From Defluviitaleaceae bacterium (GTDB taxonomy: Bacteria > Bacillota > Clostridia > Lachnospirales > WRAX01): a stretch of 64,000 bases of DNA. Location: the NCBI GenBank assembly GCA_009780415.1, contig WRAC01000005.1, forward strand, positions 16,626 to 80,625, in the 5' to 3' direction. The notes below the pieces were generated by a model. The model did not search any database and was not told the origin of the DNA. It saw only the letters and a program-made list of their open reading frames with translations. Positions within the stretch are counted from its first letter, which is position 1, and each line of letters begins with the position of its first letter. Below are positions 57,633 to 64,000 of this stretch, in pieces. Both the position numbers and the translations under genes were made by a program.

Positions 57633-58448
57633 ATGGTAACACAAAAAAGCTCTTATCTTACCGAAAAAGCCAAGGACATACGCAGGGAGACCATTAAATG
57701 CATAGGGAATCTGGGTGTTGGGCATATAGGGGGCTGTTTGTCCGTGGCGGAGGTTTTGTCGGTTCTTTATTTCGACGCCATGAAAATTGACCCGCAAAAC
57801 CCTAAAATGCCTGACCGGGACAGGTTGATTGTGTCGAAGGGCCACGCGGGGCCGGCGGTTTATGCGGCGCTTGCGCTGCGCGGGTATTTTGGCGTTGAGG
57901 AATTGATGACCTTGAACAAAAACGGCACCAGCCTGCCCAGCCATTGCGATATGAACAAGACCACGGGGATTGATATGACCACGGGTTCGCTGGGGCAGGG
58001 GTTCTCTATCGCGACAGGCATGGCTCTGGGCGCGAAAATGGATAATCTGGGGATTACGATCTATACGATTATCGGGGACGGCGAAAGCCAGGAGGGGCAG
58101 ATCTGGGAGGCGGCAATGTTTGCCGGGAACAGGAAGCTTGATAATCTGGTAGCGTTTACCGATAATAATAAGATCCAGCTTGACGGCTGGACGGGCGAAA
58201 TAAACAGCCTGCATCCGCTGGAGGATAAATGGAAGGCCTTCGGCTGGCATGTACAGCATGTAGACGGGCATAACGCGCATGAGATAAGCCGGGCCATAAC
58301 CTGCGCCAAAAGCGCTTTCGGTTTTCCGTCCATGATTATATTGGATACGGTAAAGGGCAGGGGCGCGTATTTTTCGGATAACAACCCGGATTCCCACAGC
58401 ATGACCGTAACGGAAGAAATGTGGCGCAAAGCCGTGGCAGAACTGTAA
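57633..58448 (+). CDS. Transketolase N-terminal subunit
   Basis: GHIGGCLSVAEVLSVLYF; ThDP motif GDGESQEGQIWEAAMFAGNRKLDNLVAFTDNN. Confidence 0.94.
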   Translation: MVTQKSSYLTEKAKDIRRETIKCIGNLGVGHIGGCLSVAEVLSVLYFDAMKIDPQNPKMPDRDRLIVSKGHAGPAVYAALALRGYFGVEELMTLNKNGTSLPSHCDMNKTTGIDMTTGSLGQGFSIATGMALGAKMDNLGITIYTIIGDGESQEGQIWEAAMFAGNRKLDNLVAFTDNNKIQLDGWTGEINSLHPLEDKWKAFGWHVQHVDGHNAHEISRAITCAKSAFGFPSMIILDTVKGRGAYFSDNNPDSHSMTVTEEMWRKAVAEL

Positions 58449-58462
58449 AAGGGGTGAGTTTA

Positions 58463-59398
58463 ATGCTTGAGGAGAGAATGTTAAGGGACACATACTGTGA
58501 TTTATTGATAGAGCACGCAAAGGAAAACAAGAACATAGTCCTGCTTGACGCGGATTTGTCGAAGGCGGGGGGCTTGAAGCGTTTTATGGCGGCCTTCCCC
58601 GACAGGTTCATTAACGTGGGCGTCGCCGAAGCGAACATGATTGGCATAGCGGCGGGCCTTTCGGCCATGGGTTGGATACCCTTCACGCACACCTTCACGC
58701 CCTTCGCCACGCGCCGTGTATGCGACCAGGTTACGCTGTCCGTGGCTTATGCGGGGCTTAACGTGAAAATGGCGGGCAGCGACCCCGGCATCGCCGCCGA
58801 GCTGAACGGCGGGACGCATATGAGCCTTGAGGACGTCGCTATTATGCGCAACATCCCCGGCATGGTGATCTTTGAACCCGTTGACAGCGCGCAGTTGAAG
58901 AGCGTGTTCCCGCAGATCCTTAATTATGATGGCGGCTGCTATATCCGGCTGTTCAGGAAGAACGCCGTGAAGGTTTATGAGGACGGTACGGAATTTACGC
59001 TGGGGAAGGGGCATGTGATTAAATCCGGCAAGGATGTCACGATTATCGCTACGGGCATTATGGTTTCGGAGTCGGTTAAAGCCGCTGACGAACTGGAAAA
59101 GCTTGGCGTAAGCGCGGAACTTATCAACATCCACACCATAAAGCCGCTTGATACGGATTTGATTTTGAACAGCGCAAAGAAAACCGGAGCGGTTGTCGCG
59201 GCGGAGAACCACAGCGTGGTAAACGGCTTGGGCAGCGCGGTTGCGGAGTTCCTGTCCGAGAATTTCCCCGTCCCCGTGAAGCGCATCGGCGTCAGGGACC
59301 GCTTCGGCGAGGTGGGCAAGACGGATTACCTTAAAACCATTATGAATATGCGGGCCGAAGATATTGTACAGGCTGCGCAATCGGTGATCAAGAGATGA
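58463..59398 (+). CDS. Transketolase C-terminal subunit
   Basis: NVGVAEANMIGIAAGLSAMGWIPFTHTFTPFATRR; start set at MLEERM. Confidence 0.94.
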   Translation: MLEERMLRDTYCDLLIEHAKENKNIVLLDADLSKAGGLKRFMAAFPDRFINVGVAEANMIGIAAGLSAMGWIPFTHTFTPFATRRVCDQVTLSVAYAGLNVKMAGSDPGIAAELNGGTHMSLEDVAIMRNIPGMVIFEPVDSAQLKSVFPQILNYDGGCYIRLFRKNAVKVYEDGTEFTLGKGHVIKSGKDVTIIATGIMVSESVKAADELEKLGVSAELINIHTIKPLDTDLILNSAKKTGAVVAAENHSVVNGLGSAVAEFLSENFPVPVKRIGVRDRFGEVGKTDYLKTIMNMRAEDIVQAAQSVIKR

Positions 59399-60456
59399 GC
59401 GCGGAACAAATAGCGGCCCGTTTCCGGCTGGACGGCTCCCCCGTGTACTGCGAGCGGTACGGGAGCGGGCATATAAACGATACGTATCTTGTGGTTACCG
59501 GCAAAAACCGGGAATATATTCTGCAAAAAATCAACAAATTTGTGTTTAAGGAGCCTGAGGCGGTTATGCGGAATATTGCCGCGGTTACGCGATTTTTGCG
59601 CGATAGCTGTGTTAGCGGCGGTTCCGTGCTGGCCCTTGTGCCGACTTATGAGGACACGGATTACTATGTGGATGGGGAAGGCGAATACTGGCGCGTTTAT
59701 GACTATATCGCCGGCAGCCTGAACCTTGACCGCGCGGAAAGCCCCGCGGATTTTTACGAAAGCGGCGCGGCTTTCGGGCGTTTCCAGCAGGCCTTGTCGG
59801 ATTTTGACGCGTCCACGCTGACGGAGACAATACCGCGCTTCCATGACACACCCAACCGTTTTACCCAGTTGAAGGAGGCCGTTGCAAAAGACGCGAAAAA
59901 CCGCGTGAAGGACGCCGGTCCGGAGATTGCGTTTGCCTTGGCGCGGGAGGAATACGCGGCGACGCTGGTGCGGCTGCAAAAGGACGGTATATTGCCCCTG
60001 CGCGTGACGCATAATGATACTAAGCTGAATAATGTGCTGTTTAACGCGGATCGCAAGGCGATCTGCGTTATCGACCTGGATACGGTTATGCCCGGGCTGG
60101 CGGTGAACGATTTCGGCGATTCAATCAGGTTTGGAGCGTCTACGGCGGCGGAGGACGAGCCGGATTTGTCGAAGGTGTCCCTCTCGCTTGAAATGTACGA
60201 GGCGTATACGCGCGGCTTCTTGCAAAGCGGCGGCCTAACGGATGCCGAACGGGAGCATCTGCGCGACGGGGCAAAGATGATGACATTGGAATGCGGCGTG
60301 CGTTTCTTAACGGATTACATAAACGGCGACGTCTATTTCCATACAGCGCGGGAAGGCCATAATATGGACCGCTGCCGCACGCAGTTCAAGCTGGTTGAAG
60401 ATATGGAACGGAAATGGGAAGATATGGAGCGTATTGTAGCGGAGGTGCGGAGATGA
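59395..60456 (+). CDS. nahK: N-acetylhexosamine 1-kinase-like phosphotransferase (NahK)
   Basis: YGSGHINDTYLV, FHDTPNRF, LRVTHNDTKLNNVLF, IDLDTVMPG, DFGDSIRFGAST; strong resemblance to bifidobacterial NahK. Confidence 0.88.
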   Translation: MSAEQIAARFRLDGSPVYCERYGSGHINDTYLVVTGKNREYILQKINKFVFKEPEAVMRNIAAVTRFLRDSCVSGGSVLALVPTYEDTDYYVDGEGEYWRVYDYIAGSLNLDRAESPADFYESGAAFGRFQQALSDFDASTLTETIPRFHDTPNRFTQLKEAVAKDAKNRVKDAGPEIAFALAREEYAATLVRLQKDGILPLRVTHNDTKLNNVLFNADRKAICVIDLDTVMPGLAVNDFGDSIRFGASTAAEDEPDLSKVSLSLEMYEAYTRGFLQSGGLTDAEREHLRDGAKMMTLECGVRFLTDYINGDVYFHTAREGHNMDRCRTQFKLVEDMERKWEDMERIVAEVRR

Positions 60457-61472
60457 CGGTTTTTGTGGCGGGCGGCGCGGGTTATATCGGAAGCCATATG
60501 TGCATGGAGCTTTTGGGGCAGAATTACGATATCGTTGTGGCGGATAATTTCTCAAACAGCAAGCCTGAGGCGTTGAAGAGGATTAAAGAATTGTCGGGCA
60601 GGGATTTTCCGTTTTATGAGGCGGATTTATGCGATCCGAACGTTACCTCCGCGATATTTGAGAAGCATCAGATAGGCTGTGTTATCCATTTCGCCGGGTT
60701 GAAGGCCGTTGGCGAGTCCGTTAAATTCCCGGTTGAATACTATAATAATAATTTGATGTCCACAATATCCCTATGCGGCGCGATGAAACTCCACGGCGTT
60801 AATAATTTCATTTTCTCATCCTCCGCCACCGTTTACAGGGGCGACAACGAGATGCCGCTGACAGAAAATTCCAAAACCGGCGATTGCTCAAATCCGTATG
60901 GCTGGACTAAATACATCTGCGAGCGGATTTTAAGGGACGCCGGCGCCGCTAACCCGGATTGGTCGGTTGTGCTGCTTCGTTACTTTAATGTAATCGGCGC
61001 GCATGAAAGCGGCAAGATAGGCGAGGATCCAATGGGTATCCCAAATAATATTTTACCCGCGATAGCCCAGACCGCCGTTGGGCGCATAGAGCGCCTGCCG
61101 GTTTACGGTACGGACTATCCCACGCCTGACGGTACTTGCGTGCGTGATTATATCCATGTTACGGACTTGGTAAAGGGTCATGTCGCGGCGATAAAATACA
61201 GCGAAATCAATACGGGCGTTGAGACGTTCAATCTCGGTACGGGGCGCGGCACAAGTAATTTTGAAATGATAACGGCGTTCGAGCGGGCCTCGGGCGTGAA
61301 GCTTCCCACAAATATAACCGCGCGCCGCCCCGGTGATCTGCCGGTTAACTACACCTCCACCGAAAAAGCCGCGGAAAAACTGAAATGGCGCGCGGAAAAG
61401 ACGGTTTCGGAGGCCTGCGCGGATGTCTGGCGCTGGCAGAGCCAAAATCCTCATGGATATGCACAGCCTTAG
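60453..61472 (+). CDS. galE: UDP-glucose 4-epimerase
   Basis: MTVFVAGGAGYIGSHMCMELL; SSSATVY; NPYGWTKYICE. Confidence 0.95.
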   Translation: MTVFVAGGAGYIGSHMCMELLGQNYDIVVADNFSNSKPEALKRIKELSGRDFPFYEADLCDPNVTSAIFEKHQIGCVIHFAGLKAVGESVKFPVEYYNNNLMSTISLCGAMKLHGVNNFIFSSSATVYRGDNEMPLTENSKTGDCSNPYGWTKYICERILRDAGAANPDWSVVLLRYFNVIGAHESGKIGEDPMGIPNNILPAIAQTAVGRIERLPVYGTDYPTPDGTCVRDYIHVTDLVKGHVAAIKYSEINTGVETFNLGTGRGTSNFEMITAFERASGVKLPTNITARRPGDLPVNYTSTEKAAEKLKWRAEKTVSEACADVWRWQSQNPHGYAQP

Positions 61473-62223
61473 CACCGATAAAATCCTTGTTTTTGACTCT
61501 TTGGAATCAACAAACATAACCGCGAAGGAAATGGCGGCATCCGGGGCGTGTCACGGCACGGTGGTTATCGCGGAGCGGCAGTCCGCCGGGAAAGGCCGGA
61601 TGGGGCGCGCGTTTTTCTCACCGCCCGGATGCGGGATATATATGAGCGTTGTCCTTTGCCCGGATTTGCTGGGGTTCGGCACGCCTTCGCTGGTTACCGC
61701 CCTCGCCGCCGTATGCGTGTGCGAATCCATCGAGCAAATGTGCGGCAAAGAGCCGCGCATAAAATGGGTAAACGATATATTCTTGGACGGCAAAAAGATA
61801 TGCGGCATATTAACGGAGGCGGTTACAAATCCTGGCGGCCGCATTGAACGTGTTGTTCTCGGCGTAGGCGTAAACTTCAGCACGCCTGAAACGGATTTCC
61901 CCCCGAATTTACAGCAAACCGCAGGTTCGATATTCCCGAACGGAAATCCGCCCGTAACGCGCCCGCAGTTTGCCGCCGATATCATAAATCGTATAATAAA
62001 ACCCCCGGAGCCTCCAAGCACGGCAACTATGCTTGGAAAATATAAGAAACGCATGATGATGCTGGGGAGCAGGATCACGGTTTCCGGGACGGGTGAAGCC
62101 TTTGAAGCAACGGCTGTTGATATAGACGACGCGGGCCGTCTGATAGTTAAGACTGACAGAGGTGATATAATTAAATTAACATCGGGCGATATAAGCATAA
62201 GAGAAGGTTTAAATATTTTATAA
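61453..62223 (+). CDS. birA: Biotin--[acetyl-CoA-carboxylase] ligase, without N-terminal HTH
   Basis: VIAERQSAGKGRMGRAFFSPPGCGIYMS; IKWVNDIFLDGKKICGILTE. Confidence 0.92.
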   Translation: MDMHSLSTDKILVFDSLESTNITAKEMAASGACHGTVVIAERQSAGKGRMGRAFFSPPGCGIYMSVVLCPDLLGFGTPSLVTALAAVCVCESIEQMCGKEPRIKWVNDIFLDGKKICGILTEAVTNPGGRIERVVLGVGVNFSTPETDFPPNLQQTAGSIFPNGNPPVTRPQFAADIINRIIKPPEPPSTATMLGKYKKRMMMLGSRITVSGTGEAFEATAVDIDDAGRLIVKTDRGDIIKLTSGDISIREGLNIL

Positions 62224-62229
62224 TAATGC

Positions 62230-62258
62230 TTGACAAACTTGCATTTTTTTGCTATACT
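62230..62258 (+). promoter_or_regulatory. Sigma-A promoter for tRNA-Gly
   Basis: TTGACA-N17-TATACT immediately upstream of the tRNA. Confidence 0.75.
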
Positions 62259-62272
62259 TCTTATTGTTAACC

Positions 62273-62344
62273 GCGCGAGTGGCTCAGTGGTAGAGCATCG
62301 CCTTGCCAAGGCGAGGGTCGAGGGTCCGAATCCCTTCTCGCGCT
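62273..62344 (+). tRNA. tRNA-Gly (GCC anticodon)
   Basis: 7-bp acceptor GCGCGAG/CTCGCGC, anticodon loop TTGCCAA in stem TCGCC/GGCGA, T arm GAGGGTCCGAATCCCTT; CCA not encoded. Confidence 0.95.
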
Positions 62345-62361
62345 TTTTAATTTTTGATATG

Positions 62362-62406
62362 AAATCCCCGTAAACTCAAGTGTTATGGGGATTTGTATTT
62401 TTATTT
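62362..62406 (+). terminator. Intrinsic terminator downstream of tRNA-Gly
   Basis: AAATCCCC..GGGGATTT followed by GTATTTTTATTT. Confidence 0.65.
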
Positions 62407-62434
62407 AATTTACTTCTGTCAGCCTTAATGTCTT

Positions 62435-62557
62435 CTAAATGTCATAACGCTCATTAAGATATCCCCTATTTTCCCGGTCCCATTCGCCTTTTGGCTTTGG
62501 CGGTTGATTTTTCTCATTCCATTTCACCGGTAGAGTTTCTATATCATCATCGCACAT
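62435..62557 (-). CDS. Possible 40-aa ORF or C-terminal gene remnant (MCDDDIETLPVKWNEKNQPPKPKGEWDRENRGYLNERYDI)
   Basis: Read by eye on the minus strand; below the ORF-track cutoff; open a few codons upstream of the ATG (VGWLVIIG). Confidence 0.3.
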   Translation of the reverse strand: MCDDDIETLPVKWNEKNQPPKPKGEWDRENRGYLNERYDI

Positions 62558-62899
62558 GCCTATAATAACTAACCAACCTACCTATAACATAATTACGCGG
62601 GGTCTCCACACAACACAATTAATGAAACTGCCCACTACTTTAAATATCAAAGAGATTGTTGGCGTGTGAGGGTAATAACCAATGCTATACACGATGAGCA
62701 AACCATCAAATTATCCCCTAAAACCGCCATTTTTGAATCATTTTGCACCAAATTGCATAGTAATATTGAAGCTGTATCTATTTATATTTTGTCGTTTTAA
62801 ATCTCTTATTTTCGCATTCGGCAGCAATAAAATGACAGGCATTTATTACTATCTGCAATAAATACCTGTCCAGTGTATTAATTATAAGTCCGTTGCTCT

Positions 62900-63890
62900 G
62901 CAGATACCGATAAAATTACACCTATTGTTTTATTTGCGTCTTTATATTACTTAAGCAATAGGCAGTAACTTCGTGGCTCAATGCACAATCCAACAGTTTA
63001 TAAACGTGAGTTCGACGGAAAAAGGCAAATAAATGGAAACAACCCCAAGAATCTGTTACACTGGAATCGTCAAAGACCAAGAACAGAAAAAGGGGCTGCT
63101 TCAATGGAGCAACAACTGGCGTTTATAGCATTATACTGCGATATTGACGAGTTTTGCAAAGGATTCGAGGAGTATTGGCACAAGCATTTACTGACAGACG
63201 GTACTCCGATTATGCCGAACTGCGCCATGAACCTTTCAGAAATCATGACAATTACGGTGTTCTTCCACTTGTCAAACCAACGCACATTCAAGTCATTCTA
63301 TCTGACTTATATATGTGGATTTTTCAAGGAATTCTTCCCCAAACGGCTTAGTTATAACCGTTTTGTGGAAGTTATGCAAAACGTTATTGTCCCGCTTACA
63401 GTATACCAGATGAAGTTCCGTTCAGGCAAGTGTTCCGGAATAAGTTTTATGGATTCTACAACTGTCGAAGTTTGCAACAGCAGAAGAATTCATTCCCATA
63501 AAGTATTTAAGGATTTAGCAAAACGCGGAAAATCGTCAACCGGAGATGGTTCTATGGTTTCAAGCTGCATTTGATTATAAATGACAAGGGTGAAATTATT
63601 TCTTTTTGCGTCACGCCCGGCAATGTAGATGACCGTGACTGGGATACCCTTGCCAGGCTAACCGCAGTGATTTATGGAAAGCTCTTTGCCGACAAAGGTT
63701 ATCTCTCACAAAAATTGTTCGAGAAATTATGGCAAAATAACGTCACCCTTATCACAAAAATCAAGAAAAATATGAAGAATCGCTTGATGGAACTGACTGA
63801 TAAAATTCTGTTGCGTAAGCGTGCCATCATCGAATGCGTCAACGATTTCTTGAAGAATATATGCCAAATAGAACACACGAGAGCGTATTT
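62900..63890 (+). mobile_element. Remnant insertion sequence (IS982-like); approximate limits
   Basis: Transposase pseudogene in an AT-rich gene-poor edge; terminal inverted repeats not identified. Confidence 0.55.
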
Positions 63891-63909
63891 TCCTCCGTGT
63901 AAATGGTAA
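63104..63909 (+). pseudogene. IS982-family-like transposase, frameshifted and C-terminally truncated
   Basis: FMDSTTVEVCNSRRIHSHKVFKDLAKRGKSSTG continues in another frame as LIINDKGEIISFCVTPGNVDDRDW...FADKGYLSQKLFEKLW; 2 extra nt (GA) at about 63545. Confidence 0.85.
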
Positions 63910-63942
63910 TAATCTCCATATCAAACCAATGGAGGTTATCCT

Positions 63943-64000
63943 ATGCGAACATCGAAAAACATTCACACGGAAGCAGAAATGGAACTGGCAAAGTTGCTGA
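63943..64000 (+). CDS. Start of an ORF running off the window (MRTSKNIHTEAEMELAKLL...)
   Basis: TGGAGG RBS-like sequence then ATG; function unknown. Confidence 0.45.
   Translation, partial: MRTSKNIHTEAEMELAKLL

Overview
The 64-kb window is gene-dense chromosomal DNA from a flagellated Clostridia-type bacterium (Bacillota); this assignment is inferred from gene content and order. From left to right it contains: glgA, then recR/ybaB/dnaX; an mbl-like mreB followed by flagellar rod genes; recD2; a threonine-type T-box leader upstream of an Eis-like GNAT gene and thrS; an SplB-like radical SAM gene; a corrinoid protein/UroD/SGNH cluster; a 7-kb phosphorelay cluster with a 1680-aa hybrid kinase and three response regulators (one GGDEF); rlmD-type methyltransferase and csp; a [FeFe]-hydrogenase-like/MCP fusion; bcd-etfBA; an HD-GYP regulator and hybrid kinase; a KamC/KamB-like pair; hbd, thl and maoC; a GGDEF-EAL protein; ddl, murI, mreBCD, mrdA and minC; a split transketolase with nahK, galE and birA; tRNA-Gly(GCC); and a decayed IS982-like element at the right edge. 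The least explained items are: (i) a dispersed TGTAGGGGC-N-GCCC hairpin family whose stems vary in a compensatory way and which supplies stop codons or C-terminal codons to neighbouring genes; (ii) a near-consensus parS site downstream of csp; (iii) a hydrogenase-like sensor fused to a chemotaxis signalling domain; (iv) orphan KamBC-like reactivase genes among butyryl-CoA genes; (v) an Eis-like acetyltransferase placed under a Thr T-box. I see no CRISPR array, prophage or obvious defence island. All calls come from reading the sequence and the supplied ORFs; no searches were run.
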